Below, piece by piece: positions 53,928-62,675 of a stretch of DNA of 64,000 nucleotides. Every line of letters starts with the position of its first letter. The stretch's first letter is position 1. This DNA comes from Enterococcus avium ATCC 14025 (GTDB lineage: Bacteria > Bacillota > Bacilli > Lactobacillales > Enterococcaceae). The notes below the pieces were generated by a model, which saw nothing but the letters and a program-made list of their open reading frames with translations, searched no databases and was not told the DNA's origin. Position numbers and translations under genes: made by a program. Location of the stretch: contig NZ_KE136363.1 in the NCBI RefSeq assembly GCF_000406965.1, forward strand, positions 414,194-478,193. Reading direction: 5' to 3'.

Positions 53928-54829
53928 TATTTTTTCCATCCTCTCTGCCAATGATCCCCATGCTCTAAAAAGGCTCCAACCAACTCCAAATGATGTGCCA
54001 ATGACCATTTCTTGATTGTCCCCAATCCGGGAAATTTTCGTGTTTCTTGGTAGTGTAGTAATTCTTTTAAACCAAGAGTCAGTAATAGCTGATCCTGATT
54101 ACGAAAATACCATTCAGACAATTTTTCTAATGCTTCGAAAAATTTCCCACTTTGATCCTGCGCGGATTCATTACTATCAGATACAAAATGTTTCACTCTA
54201 AGATTAAAGTACGCATCAAAATAGCTAATATGAATGGCAATCGCGCGACTTGGACCACCTTTATCAAAATAATGACTGTCTTCAATTGTGTAATCGCTAA
54301 ATCCCTTTGAATCAGGTGCTAAATAAAGATGCTCATCGCTATAAAAATCATCTATCTTTTCAGCATAATTAGCAACATTTTTTTTCGCTTGAAAAGCTTC
54401 TCTAAGCAAAATTTTATTAGGTACATCTAAAACTCTGAATCTTCCCTGATCTGGGATGACTGTCAGTGCACTGTTTGGGATGGCTAAATCTTTCACTTTA
54501 CGCGAAGAATGTGCGTTAAATATATAAAGTTCAGCCTCGAAAGGAGCTTCTTTTGCCACGATTTCCGCCATTTTTACGCTGGAATCCGTACTCACTTTCC
54601 ATTCAAAACGTTTTTCAGTAAAAAGCTTGGCTGTGCCTACTTGAGGATTTGTGATTAAATAGCAAACAAACTTCTTTTGATCAAACAATTCAATCGTCTT
54701 TTTTAATGTAGGTGAATCACGAACAGGTTCGATAATCGGCCGAATTTTTTTCGACCAGCGTACTTCTTTAATTAAAGTATTAACCGCAAGTAGGTCAAAT
54801 TGCTTGCCACGTAAATAGGGATAATACAT
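53927..54829 (-). CDS. sce7725-like family protein
   Basis: A 300-aa protein from ATG 54829, with GGAGTGAG upstream, starting MYYPYLRGKQFDLLAVNTLI and then IRPIIEPVRDSPTLKKTIELF. This start is characteristic of sce7725-family and related Beta_protein-type sequences, whose function is not established and which often sit beside sce7726-like or nuclease genes, sometimes in mobile regions. Other visible parts are YDEHLYLAPDSKGFSDYTIED-like sequence and a helical C-terminus. It is 4 bases behind the upstream nuclease-like gene and overlaps the GNAT gene by one base. A three-protein pathway is likely. Confidence 0.7.
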   Translation of the reverse strand: MYYPYLRGKQFDLLAVNTLIKEVRWSKKIRPIIEPVRDSPTLKKTIELFDQKKFVCYLITNPQVGTAKLFTEKRFEWKVSTDSSVKMAEIVAKEAPFEAELYIFNAHSSRKVKDLAIPNSALTVIPDQGRFRVLDVPNKILLREAFQAKKNVANYAEKIDDFYSDEHLYLAPDSKGFSDYTIEDSHYFDKGGPSRAIAIHISYFDAYFNLRVKHFVSDSNESAQDQSGKFFEALEKLSEWYFRNQDQLLLTLGLKELLHYQETRKFPGLGTIKKWSLAHHLELVGAFLEHGDHWQRGWKK

Positions 54830-54833
54830 AGGC

Positions 54834-55520
54834 TCACTCCAATGGTTCAGTCGGACGACGCCGAACCTGTCTTTGCTGACGTAAAAACTCATAATCTTGC
54901 TCTAATGCCCGTAATTCTTCTTCTAAACTTTCGATGCGAGCTGCTTGCACATCTTCAATGAAGCGCTGATAGTAATTATTTTCCTGTAGGCTATCCTTTT
55001 CATCCAAGCGTCGCCGCAACTCTTTATAAAGCTGTTCTGTCGAAAAAAAGCTTGTGCCATATGACATGCGCTTCGCTTTTTGGACCTCGCGAAACAGCGA
55101 AGCCATGAACCGTTGAGTAAGAGCCGTTTCTTCAACTTGCAAGGCTCTTTTTACTGGTTTCTTTGCAACAAAGAACGTGCCATCAGCAGGAAGTTCATCC
55201 GCCTGTGTGTATGGTCGGTAAACTAAGACTCCAATCTCACTTGGAATGTCCTCTAGTACCTTCAAATACAATTCTTCCGTTAAAACAAAATAATTGTAAT
55301 GCCCAACAAAAGAAAGTTTTGCCTTTGAATAAAAATCAGCTCTTGTCACCTTAAGCTCATAGCAACGCCACTCTGTAGTATTTGGTTTAAAAAAACAAGC
55401 TAGTGTATCGACAATTCCTTGATCATCCGGCATTGTGACTTCTTCAACGACGATGCCACCAAGTTCAATACAATAATAATAAAGTGCCTTCTCGATTTCT
55501 TGTGTTAATGTTGTTTTCAT
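54834..55520 (-). CDS. PD-(D/E)XK nuclease-like protein (MmcB-like)
   Basis: A 228-aa protein from ATG 55520. The N-terminal 130 residues have the restriction-enzyme-like pattern: helix TQEIEKALYYYCIELGG, Asp38 in GIVDTLACFF, then Glu55-x-Lys57 in CYELKVTRADFYSKAKLSFVGHYNYFVL, and a strand GVLVYRP. This is close to MmcB-like DNA repair proteins. The C-terminal 90 residues are a coiled coil rich in Glu and Arg (IESLEEELRALEQDYEFLRQQRQ). Nuclease activity is inferred from the D-ExK motif. It heads the three-gene unit with the sce7725-like and GNAT genes. Confidence 0.75.
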   Translation of the reverse strand: MKTTLTQEIEKALYYYCIELGGIVVEEVTMPDDQGIVDTLACFFKPNTTEWRCYELKVTRADFYSKAKLSFVGHYNYFVLTEELYLKVLEDIPSEIGVLVYRPYTQADELPADGTFFVAKKPVKRALQVEETALTQRFMASLFREVQKAKRMSYGTSFFSTEQLYKELRRRLDEKDSLQENNYYQRFIEDVQAARIESLEEELRALEQDYEFLRQQRQVRRRPTEPLE

Positions 55521-55568
55521 CTTCTCACCATGGGAACGTATTTTCGTAAACTTTAGCATAATTGTACT

Positions 55569-55593
55569 AAAAAAAACAGAGGTTGCCCTCTGT
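55569..55593 (-). terminator. Terminator of the reductase gene
   Basis: On the minus strand ACAGAGG pairs with CCTCTGT (plus 55587-55593 and 55576-55582), followed by eight T. It starts 2 bases after the stop. Confidence 0.85.
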
Positions 55594-55594
55594 T

Positions 55595-56920
55595 TTAAAT
55601 AAAATATGAAAGATCACTAGCTGGACTTGGATAGGCGAAGATAAATTTTTCAATTTCTTCATGTGTCATTTTCTTTGTTAAAGCGATCAAGAGATAATTG
55701 ATGACTTCATCTGCTAATTGACTTAAACAAGTTATAGCAGCGATTTTATCTTCTTCATCATAGACAAACTTGATTTTTGCCCCTTGATCGTTGATTCGCT
55801 GATAAGTGTACCAGCTGGACAAATCCATTGTTTGTGAATGGTATTTTTCCGGATGAGCAGTAAGCTCTCTTTCGCTTATCCCTAATCTTGCAAGACGTTG
55901 ATCTCCAAAAACGATCGTCGGAATCAATGGATATTTGATCGCTTCAGCGGAGTCCGCCATAGCTTTGACAACATAACCTGCTTCAAAACTTGCTACAGGA
56001 GTCAGCTTTGGTTGACTCTTCGCTACAACATCTCCGCAAGCAAAAATATTTTTTTGTGTGGTACGTAAATGATCATCAACTTTTATTCCTTTTTTATCAT
56101 AAGTAACACCGGCTTTTTCTAAATTCAAAGCCTCCATGTTTGGTATTCGACCAGTGGCACCGAAAACTCTGTCAGTGATCAGTTCAAAATCTTCACCCGT
56201 GATACGATATTGCGGGTGATTCAATTCAATTGCTTTTGTATTTACATTAAAGTGAAAATGAACGCCCTCTGATTTCATATGCTCTACTAAAGCTGTCACC
56301 AGTTCTTGATCAAATTCTTTCAATGGACGATCATTGTGATGAATAATATGAACCTCTGATCCAGCAGCACTAGCAATCACGGCCAATTCGAAAGCAATAT
56401 ACCCTGCACCGATAAAAGCAATTTTTTCAGGTAAGTGTTCTAAAGCTAAAAAATCCGTACTGCTTTGCAGCAAGTCCTGTCCATCAATCGGCAACACGGA
56501 TGGCCGTTGGCCTGTTGCAATCAAAAATTGATCAGATGCTAAAATTTTATCATTAACGATGATTTGATGAGCATCAATAAAACTGGCCTGACCTGTATAA
56601 CGATCAATTTCAGCTGCATCTATGCCATCTTTAGTATTTTGCGGAACACTGTCTGTATAGCTTCGCTTAAAGGACATCAAATCTTCCCAAATGATTTTAG
56701 GTGTTTGTTCAAAGCCTTTGCCAACCATTGTCTCGATTCGTTTTTGCGCCTCTACTCCGCTCATCAGCATTTTTTTAGGGTCACAACCACGATTAGGGCA
56801 AGTACCGCCCCATAGATCCGATTCAATAATTGCTACTTTTCTTCCCTGCTCCTTGAAACCGTAAGCAGCGGAATTTCCAGCAGGACCGCTGCCAATTACA
56901 ATCACATCATATTTTTCCAT
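55595..56920 (-). CDS. FAD/NAD(P)-dependent disulfide reductase (glutathione/mycothione reductase-like)
   Basis: A 441-aa flavoprotein. The N-terminal FAD loop is DVIVIGSGPAGNSAAYGF (about 5-22), and the redox-active disulfide motif is GGTCPNRGCDPKK (two Cys, four residues apart). The NAD(P) loop is IAFIGAGYIAFELAVIA, the second FAD motif is IFACGDVVAK, and the dimerisation domain follows. The terminal catalytic His-x-x-x-x-Glu block reads YPSPASD instead, so the usual proton-donor His appears to be missing. It lies 73 bases behind the ABC ATPase and is probably co-transcribed with the transporter, so a thiol or thione substrate is plausible. Confidence 0.85.
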   Translation of the reverse strand: MEKYDVIVIGSGPAGNSAAYGFKEQGRKVAIIESDLWGGTCPNRGCDPKKMLMSGVEAQKRIETMVGKGFEQTPKIIWEDLMSFKRSYTDSVPQNTKDGIDAAEIDRYTGQASFIDAHQIIVNDKILASDQFLIATGQRPSVLPIDGQDLLQSSTDFLALEHLPEKIAFIGAGYIAFELAVIASAAGSEVHIIHHNDRPLKEFDQELVTALVEHMKSEGVHFHFNVNTKAIELNHPQYRITGEDFELITDRVFGATGRIPNMEALNLEKAGVTYDKKGIKVDDHLRTTQKNIFACGDVVAKSQPKLTPVASFEAGYVVKAMADSAEAIKYPLIPTIVFGDQRLARLGISERELTAHPEKYHSQTMDLSSWYTYQRINDQGAKIKFVYDEEDKIAAITCLSQLADEVINYLLIALTKKMTHEEIEKFIFAYPSPASDLSYFI

Positions 56921-56993
56921 TGTTAGTCCTCCATATTCTCATGCCGCATACCATTTTGTTTCACTCAAACTTAAAAGGTGCCGTAATATATTA

Positions 56994-57950
56994 TTAGCCG
57001 GCTTCTTGACTTAAATAACGGAACACATCGCTCCGATTAATGATGCCAATTATTTTGCCATTTTGCTTCATTGCAAAAGCATCATGCTCGGCTAATAGAT
57101 CAAAGACTTCGCTCAAGCTGGTATTAATAGATAATGCTAATAACTCAGAGGCTGCTGTTTCTGATTTTTGATAAAAGCCACCATTATATAAGACTTCTAA
57201 TGTGTGTGTATACACTTCATCCGTCGTTTCATCAAAGAATTCTTCCACAAATTGATTGGCTGGATGTTTTTGAATCTCTTCAGGTGTATCACACTGAATT
57301 AATTTTCCTTCGTGCATGACCGCGATTCGACTGCCGATCTTCATTGCTTCCTTCATATTATGAGTCACGAAGATTACGGTATTACCTAACTTTTGATGCA
57401 ATTCTAATACAAGGTCTTGAAGACTTGCGCGTGAAATTGGATCAAGTGCGCTAAACGGTTCATCCATTAAGACAATGTCCGGCTCTGATGCCAGCGCACG
57501 AATGATTCCGATCCGCTGTTGTTGACCGCCTGAGAGCTCGCTTGGCATCCGATCTCTAAATTGATCAGGATCCATATCGACCTCCCTCAATAGTTGGTCA
57601 ACACGTTTATTGCGTCGTTCCTTATCCCAGCCGAGCATGTCAGGAATGACTTCAATGTTTTCCTTAACGCTCATGGTAGGAAATAAAGCGATCTGCTGTA
57701 AAACATAGCCAATCTGCCAGCGTAGCTTCTGAATATTGTAATCTTTGATTCGTTTTTCTTTAAAGTAGAGATTCCCGTCGGTCGGTTCAATCAAACCATT
57801 GATCATTTTTAGCGAAGTCGTTTTTCCACTTCCTGAAGGACCAACTAAGACAAAAATTTCTCCTTTTTTCACTTGGAAGTTCAAATCCTTTAAGACAACA
57901 TTGCCTTCGAACTCCTTGCTTACATCTTTAAATTCAATAATTGATTCCAT
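56994..57950 (-). CDS. ABC transporter ATPase of the quaternary-amine/osmoprotectant type (OpuCA/EgtUA-like)
   Basis: A 318-aa ATPase with Walker A VGPSGSGKTT (about 37-46), signature LSGGQQQRIGIIRALA, Walker B DIVLMDEPFSALDP and switch His VIFVTHNMKEAM. A C-terminal CBS-like region follows (AASELLALSINTSLSEVFDLLAEHDAFAMKQNGKIIGIINRSDV), with only about one CBS repeat, shorter than OpuCA. Its ATG directly follows the TAA of the permease gene. Confidence 0.92.
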   Translation of the reverse strand: MESIIEFKDVSKEFEGNVVLKDLNFQVKKGEIFVLVGPSGSGKTTSLKMINGLIEPTDGNLYFKEKRIKDYNIQKLRWQIGYVLQQIALFPTMSVKENIEVIPDMLGWDKERRNKRVDQLLREVDMDPDQFRDRMPSELSGGQQQRIGIIRALASEPDIVLMDEPFSALDPISRASLQDLVLELHQKLGNTVIFVTHNMKEAMKIGSRIAVMHEGKLIQCDTPEEIQKHPANQFVEEFFDETTDEVYTHTLEVLYNGGFYQKSETAASELLALSINTSLSEVFDLLAEHDAFAMKQNGKIIGIINRSDVFRYLSQEAG

Positions 57951-59486
57951 TTATTTCTCCTCCCCAATGATTTTTTCTTTCACCAAGAAGTCATGGGCAA
58001 CTTTAGCCGGCTGTTCCTTTTTCACATTCACTAGATAGTTCATTTCGATCATTTGATCTTCAGTAATCTTGCCTGCCAAACGATTCAAGGCTTTGACAAT
58101 GTCGGGATGTTTATCAGCAAACTCCTTCTTCATCAATGCAGCACCTTGGTATGGTGGGAAAAGATGAAGATCATCCTCTAAGGTCACCAGATCATATTGC
58201 TTGATCTCACTATCCGTTGAGTATGCATCAATCACATCGACGTCACCATTATTGATTGCTTGATAACGCAGTGCAGGTTCCATACTTTGAACCGAACTTA
58301 ATTTCACGCCATATTTATCTTGAATTCCACGATAACCGTCTTGACGATCAATAAATTCCAAAGTAAAGCCAGCTTTCAATTGATCTTGTTGTCCCTGCAA
58401 TTGAGAAATTTTAGTGATTCCACGTTTTTCTGCTTCACTTTTCTTCATCGCTAAAGCATACGTGTTTTCATAATCCATGGGTTTTAATAAACGCATATCA
58501 AATTGCGAAGCTAGTAATTTGTTTGCTTCTTTGTACGTCTTTTCTGGTGATAAATTATCCGGCGTGCTTTTAGGAACCTTGACTAAGCTTTCTAAAACGG
58601 TACCTGTAAATTCAGGATAAATATCGATTTGATCACTTTTCACCGCGCTAAATAAGAAACTGGTTTTTCCGAAGTTGGGCTTTAATTCCACATTGATCGA
58701 GGAATCTTCATCCTTGATAACTTCCTTATACATATTGATTAAAATGTCTGGTTCAGAACCTAATTTCCCGGCAATTGTTACTGTCTCACTGCCAATTGGG
58801 TTGTTTTGAGCGAAAAAGATTCCGCCAATGCTTAAACAAATAACTCCAAGAGTGATCAGCGTTACTTTCCCGCTTCGATTTTGTAGAAAACGGATCAAGG
58901 TACTGAAAATGATGGCTAGTAAAGCGGAGCTGATGGCCCCAATTAACGTCAAGTTTGGATCGTTACGGTCGATTCCCAGCAAAATGAAAGTACCAAGGCC
59001 GCCTGCTCCAATCAAGGCTGCCAATGTTGCAGTACCGATGATTAAGACCAAGGCAGTCCGAACTCCGGAAATAATGACTGGCATCGCCATAGGTAATTCA
59101 ACTCGCATCAATTTTCGCATGTGTGACATTCCGAAAGCATCAGCCGCCTCTTCAATTGATGGATCAATCTCAGCCAATCCAATATAAGTATTTTGAAAAA
59201 TCGGCAATAATGCATAAACTACTAGGGCGATCAAGGCGGGAACTGTACCAATTCCAACGAAGGGAATCAGCAACCCTAGTAATGCCAATGACGGAATTGT
59301 CTGTAAAATACTAGTAATTTGTAAAACGACCTCGGCTAATTTTTTTCGTTGACTCAATAATATCGCCAACGGAATCGCGATCACTATGGCAATCAACAGA
59401 GCGCTTAAAGAGATGGCTAAATGCTCAAAGATCGCCGATAGCAGATCGTCTTTTCTTTCACTAAAGGTATTAATTAATTCATTCAT
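57951..59486 (-). CDS. ABC permease fused to substrate-binding domain (OpuC/EgtUBC-like)
   Basis: A 511-aa fusion from ATG 59486. Residues 1 to about 240 are a six-helix permease with the coupling loop [33 protein letters not shown]. From about 245 it is an OpuAC-type binding domain ([21 protein letters not shown] ... [14 protein letters not shown] ... [23 protein letters not shown]). In pneumococcus this architecture imports ergothioneine (EgtU); in other species it carries glycine betaine, carnitine or choline. The adjacent disulfide reductase makes a thiol-type substrate worth considering, but the ligand is not fixed by sequence. Confidence 0.88.
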   Translation of the reverse strand: MNELINTFSERKDDLLSAIFEHLAISLSALLIAIVIAIPLAILLSQRKKLAEVVLQITSILQTIPSLALLGLLIPFVGIGTVPALIALVVYALLPIFQNTYIGLAEIDPSIEEAADAFGMSHMRKLMRVELPMAMPVIISGVRTALVLIIGTATLAALIGAGGLGTFILLGIDRNDPNLTLIGAISSALLAIIFSTLIRFLQNRSGKVTLITLGVICLSIGGIFFAQNNPIGSETVTIAGKLGSEPDILINMYKEVIKDEDSSINVELKPNFGKTSFLFSAVKSDQIDIYPEFTGTVLESLVKVPKSTPDNLSPEKTYKEANKLLASQFDMRLLKPMDYENTYALAMKKSEAEKRGITKISQLQGQQDQLKAGFTLEFIDRQDGYRGIQDKYGVKLSSVQSMEPALRYQAINNGDVDVIDAYSTDSEIKQYDLVTLEDDLHLFPPYQGAALMKKEFADKHPDIVKALNRLAGKITEDQMIEMNYLVNVKKEQPAKVAHDFLVKEKIIGEEK

Positions 59487-59700
59487 AAAATATCCTTTCA
59501 AATTTATGACTTGTTCTCATTATAACTTAATCAAAAACGGAGACAAAAAGATCGGCTCGCTCAAAAAGTAGTATAATAATGATTGGAAATTATTCAGGAA
59601 ATAATAGTTCTGATTAAACGAGAGAATGCCTAAGATTTGGCACAAGGAATGATGTTTAATAACTGTAACTGAATAATTTGAAAAAGAAAGAAGGAGAAAA

Positions 59701-60267
59701 ATGAAATCAATTGATGAATTAAAACAAATTCAGCGTACAACCCAAGAAAAAACTTATTCTTATCTGAATTCTCACCATTATAATTGGTTTAAAGCAATAG
59801 ATTTGAATTTATTGAATAGCGATGGCTTCACCAATTATTTTTTACGAATCAAACAAAATGAACCAGAAATTTTTGAGGAATTACAGGAAAAAGTACTGAA
59901 TGCGACAATTACGAGCTTTAAACAAAATTTGTCTGATTCGGATAGTTTTGTTCTGGTGACCGCCTCCTGGGCAAATGGTTTTGTTCCTGAAAATGCTGAA
60001 GCAGCGATGCAGGACCTTGATCGTTATTTGAAACAATACACTATTCAAAAAGACCCCTTGATTGGAATCAATCAAATGAATGCAGATCTAAACCAAGTCT
60101 TGATGCAGCATCTTCCAAAAGTTCGGCGACAGGATCTGCGCTTGATTTATCGGCTGCTTTTATTAAAAGAAGCTTCGGAAAAAGACGTTCAGACTGAACT
60201 TTCGTCATTAAATGATCCTACTAAAATAAGAACTACGGCCGCTCTAAAACTTTTTCGAAGCTTCTAA
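59701..60267 (+). CDS. Hypothetical helical protein, 188 aa
   Basis: A soluble, probably all-helical protein (MKSIDELKQIQRTTQEKTYSYL ... VLVTASWANGFVPENAEAAMQDLDRYLKQYTIQKD ... RRQDLRLIYRLLLLKEASEKDV). AAGGAG lies 7 bases upstream, and a strong terminator follows. I recognise no family. It is divergent from the ABC permease operon, with a 214-base gap holding promoters I cannot place confidently. Confidence 0.7.
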   Translation: MKSIDELKQIQRTTQEKTYSYLNSHHYNWFKAIDLNLLNSDGFTNYFLRIKQNEPEIFEELQEKVLNATITSFKQNLSDSDSFVLVTASWANGFVPENAEAAMQDLDRYLKQYTIQKDPLIGINQMNADLNQVLMQHLPKVRRQDLRLIYRLLLLKEASEKDVQTELSSLNDPTKIRTTAALKLFRSF

Positions 60268-60274
60268 AGTAAAA

Positions 60275-60307
60275 AGAAACGACATATGATGGTCGTTTCT
60301 TTTTTTC
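60275..60307. terminator. Terminator after the 188-aa gene, also serving the YCII genes
   Basis: AGAAACGAC (60275-60283) pairs with GTCGTTTCT (60292-60300), followed by many T on the plus strand and preceded by A-rich bases. Confidence 0.85.
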
Positions 60308-60610
60308 TTACTTTTCTGCCGAAGCTATCATCACATGCCACTGTTTTAGCTCATAGCGATAAAGTCCGCTTTGAATGACTGGGTCCGCGTCTGAAATGGC
60401 TTGCGCCTCTGCTAAATTTTCAGCTTCAAACACTACCATGGCTCCATCGATTATCTCCGTTGCCATATCGCCAAATACTCCAGCAGTTAGATAACGTCCC
60501 TTCGATAGTTGTTTTAAATAAGCTGCAGAATCTATCGCTACCTTTTCAATGACCGCGTCCTCACTATTTTTGAAGTCAATCCGAACAAATAACATCTTTC
60601 CCGATTTCAT
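60308..60610 (-). CDS. YCII-related domain protein (second copy)
   Basis: A 100-aa protein of the YCII fold (ferredoxin-like; MLFVRIDFKNSEDAVIEK ... GRYLTAGVFGDMATEIIDGAMVVFEAENLAEAQAISDADPVIQSGLYRYELKQWHV). The conserved acidic DADP motif is present. YCII proteins are small enzymes or ligand binders of mostly unknown substrate. It lies 15 bases behind a second YCII gene and forms an operon with it and the WYL regulator. Confidence 0.85.
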   Translation of the reverse strand: MKSGKMLFVRIDFKNSEDAVIEKVAIDSAAYLKQLSKGRYLTAGVFGDMATEIIDGAMVVFEAENLAEAQAISDADPVIQSGLYRYELKQWHVMIASAEK

Positions 60611-60625
60611 TTCATTATCCCCTTT

Positions 60626-60925
60626 CTATAATAAATAGTTATTTTCTTTATTGGCTGCCTGCAATCGGTGGAGCTCGTATGTAGCATAACCGTTAACAAT
60701 TAAGGGTTCTTTTTGACAGATTGCTTCGGCTTCTTCATAGCTGTTTGCCTTCAGAATAAACATTCCAGCCATTCCTGGGTAACCCTTAAACGCTCCAGCT
60801 AGTTCGATTGTGCCTTCTTCATCAAGTTTTCTTAAGTTTTCGATATGCTCAGTAACTCCTGCCTTATTTAAACGGCGATATTCTTTGGTTTTCTTAATCA
60901 ACATGACATATAGCCATTCCTCCAT
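60626..60925 (-). CDS. YCII-related domain protein (first copy)
   Basis: A 99-aa YCII-type protein (YVMLIKKTKEYRRLNKAGVTEHIENLRKLDEEGTIELAGAFKGYPGMAGMFILKANSYEEAEAICQKEPLIVNGYATYELHRL). The acidic motif reads QKEP rather than DADP. Its ATG overlaps the stop of the WYL regulator gene (TAATG), so translation is coupled. The pair of YCII proteins may form a heterodimer, which is inference. Confidence 0.83.
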   Translation of the reverse strand: MEEWLYVMLIKKTKEYRRLNKAGVTEHIENLRKLDEEGTIELAGAFKGYPGMAGMFILKANSYEEAEAICQKEPLIVNGYATYELHRLQAANKENNYLL

Positions 60926-61842
60926 TAGTTCTCCTCCTTGTTATATTGCTGAGCAATTTTCAATGCTCGTTTTTTAACTTCTTCTCGCGCTTTTAATGGT
61001 TCAAGTATCTCTACATAAGGTCCGAATGAAAGTAAACGATGATACGTCCATTCGTTCAGTGGATACCTAACCGTCACTAAATAGCTATCATCCGAACATC
61101 GCTTCACTTCATCTTCATGAAACTCATCAAATAAACGATAAGCCATTTCTGGTAAAAATCGAAGCTTGAAAAATACGTATTCAGTATTGCAGTCAGAATG
61201 AGCTAAAGAAAAATCTTCAGGTAGTGTTCGGTCAAAATTTTGTTCTAAAACATGTATCCTTTTCATCCGGGACAATCGAAAAATTCGTATATCCTGTTTA
61301 TCGTGACAATAGCCAATAATATACCAAGCATGGGACTTAAAGCTTAAACGAAGCGGTTCCACTTTTCTTTCAGATCGTTGCAAATCAGAATTGAAATAAT
61401 CGAAGGCTAGAATATATTTTTGAGTAATCGCTCGACGTAATTCAGAGATCGTGATTTTCTCGTCCTCACTGCTTCCCCAATAACTAAAATCAATTTCTAG
61501 CCAGTCATCAGCTGGCGCCTGATTAAAAAGTGCACCGATTTTCGTTAGCACTTGATCCGCCTCAGGGTAATTTGATGCTTGCAAAATCTGTAGACCTTGA
61601 TAAATCTGGAATTGTTCCTCGGTCGTCAAAAACGATTCATTTAAGCTGTATCCATCCATCAATGAAATACCGCCTCCTGCGCCCTTTTTCGAAATAATAG
61701 GAATGTCAGACAAGCTCAGAGTTGTAATATCACGATAAATCGTTCGCCTAGAGACACCAAAGTAATCCGCCAATTCTTTTGCAGTAACTTGTTTTCGATT
61801 AACGATGTAAAAAATCATTCGTACTAATCGTTCAATCTGCAT
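60925..61842 (-). CDS. HTH and WYL-domain transcriptional regulator (YafY/DeoR-like)
   Basis: A 305-aa protein with an N-terminal winged helix (QIERLVRMIFYIVNRKQVTAKELADYFGVSRRTIYRDITTLSLS) and a WYL domain (about 135-215, ITQKYILAFDYFNSDLQRSERKVEPLRLSFKSHAWYIIGYCHDKQDIRIFRLSRMKRI), followed by a WCX-like C-terminus. The family senses small ligands or nucleic acid through WYL. It heads the operon with two YCII genes, so it probably controls them. Confidence 0.9.
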   Translation of the reverse strand: MQIERLVRMIFYIVNRKQVTAKELADYFGVSRRTIYRDITTLSLSDIPIISKKGAGGGISLMDGYSLNESFLTTEEQFQIYQGLQILQASNYPEADQVLTKIGALFNQAPADDWLEIDFSYWGSSEDEKITISELRRAITQKYILAFDYFNSDLQRSERKVEPLRLSFKSHAWYIIGYCHDKQDIRIFRLSRMKRIHVLEQNFDRTLPEDFSLAHSDCNTEYVFFKLRFLPEMAYRLFDEFHEDEVKRCSDDSYLVTVRYPLNEWTYHRLLSFGPYVEILEPLKAREEVKKRALKIAQQYNKEEN

Positions 61843-61910
61843 AATGCTCCTTCCTTTCGCTTAAAACTATACTAATACTAATGAGACAATAAGCTGTCAT
61901 ATTAAAAATA

Positions 61911-61953
61911 AAAAAACAGAAAAAACACTTTCAATCATGTTTTTTCTGTTTTA
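61911..61953 (-). terminator. Terminator of the 71-aa gene
   Basis: On the minus strand AAAACAGAAAAAACA pairs with TGTTTTTTCTGTTTT, followed by T. It overlaps the stop codon of the 61951 gene. Confidence 0.8.
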
Positions 61954-62166
61954 TTTCAATCGAATAATCTCGCGCTCAATCAGTGCAAGGGAAAGTTTTA
62001 AGGCTTTAACTCGTTCCTTTGACAGCGTAATTTGGGCTTTCACATTTTTACCTGCAGTTTGCTTTTCCTCTAATGAAATGATTGCCTGCTCAATTTTATG
62101 CAGTGTTGAAGCTAGCGACTTCTTCGCAGCCAAATAATCGGCCAATTCATAATCTTCCAAGTGCAT
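61951..62166 (-). CDS. Small helical hypothetical protein, 71 aa
   Basis: AAGGAGG lies just before the ATG. The product is almost entirely helical and probably a coiled coil (HLEDYELADYLAAKKSLASTLHKIEQAIISLEEKQTAGKNVKAQITLSKERVKALKLSLALIEREIIRLK). No known domain. It is flanked by its own terminator and by the 62238 gene's terminator. Confidence 0.7.
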   Translation of the reverse strand: MHLEDYELADYLAAKKSLASTLHKIEQAIISLEEKQTAGKNVKAQITLSKERVKALKLSLALIEREIIRLK

Positions 62167-62190
62167 TCGCCTCCTTAGTTCAATTATAGC

Positions 62191-62221
62191 AAAAAAAATC
62201 TCCTCTCAAGAAAAGAGGAGA
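62191..62221 (-). terminator. Terminator of the SufT-like gene
   Basis: On the minus strand TCTCCTCT pairs with AGAGGAGA (plus 62214-62221 and 62199-62206), followed by eight T. Confidence 0.88.
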
Positions 62222-62237
62222 CAAATTTCTAGATATA

Positions 62238-62588
62238 TTAACGGATGCCTAGTGCAATTCGCGCGTAACGACTCATTTTATCCGTTGTCCACGCTGGGTA
62301 CCAAACAAGTTTTACTTCTACATTGGTAACTTCAGGAATCTCAGCCAATGCTGATTGGATATTGTCAGTCAGGATATCTGCTAACGGACAGCCCATAGTG
62401 GTCAAAGTCATCTTGATGACAGTATTCCCAGTCTGTTCGAAATCTACTTCATAGATTAAGCCAAGGTTAACGATATCGATACCTAACTCAGGGTCAATCA
62501 CTGACTCTAAAGCAGTCAAAATAGTTTCTTTAATTTCAGCTATTTCTGCATCGGTCCATTTTTGTGTGTTCTCTTCCACCTGCTCCAC
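62238..62588 (-). CDS. MIP18/SufT-like iron-sulfur cluster assembly protein
   Basis: A 116-aa DUF59 (MIP18/PaaD-like) protein: ILTALESVIDPELGIDIVNLGLIYEVDF, then the conserved Cys motif MTLTTMGCPLADILTDNIQSAL and the C-terminal VKLVWYPAWTTDKMSRYARIALGIR. SufT-type proteins help maturation of Fe-S proteins. No suf genes are adjacent. GGAG precedes the ATG, and it has its own terminator. Confidence 0.88.
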   Translation of the reverse strand: MEQVEENTQKWTDAEIAEIKETILTALESVIDPELGIDIVNLGLIYEVDFEQTGNTVIKMTLTTMGCPLADILTDNIQSALAEIPEVTNVEVKLVWYPAWTTDKMSRYARIALGIR

Positions 62589-62675
62589 TCCTTTCGAGTT
62601 TCAAGAAGTATTTTACTCTATCTTGATGCTTTTGTAAATGAGAATTGAAGCCTGTTCATTCTCATTTAAGAATTG

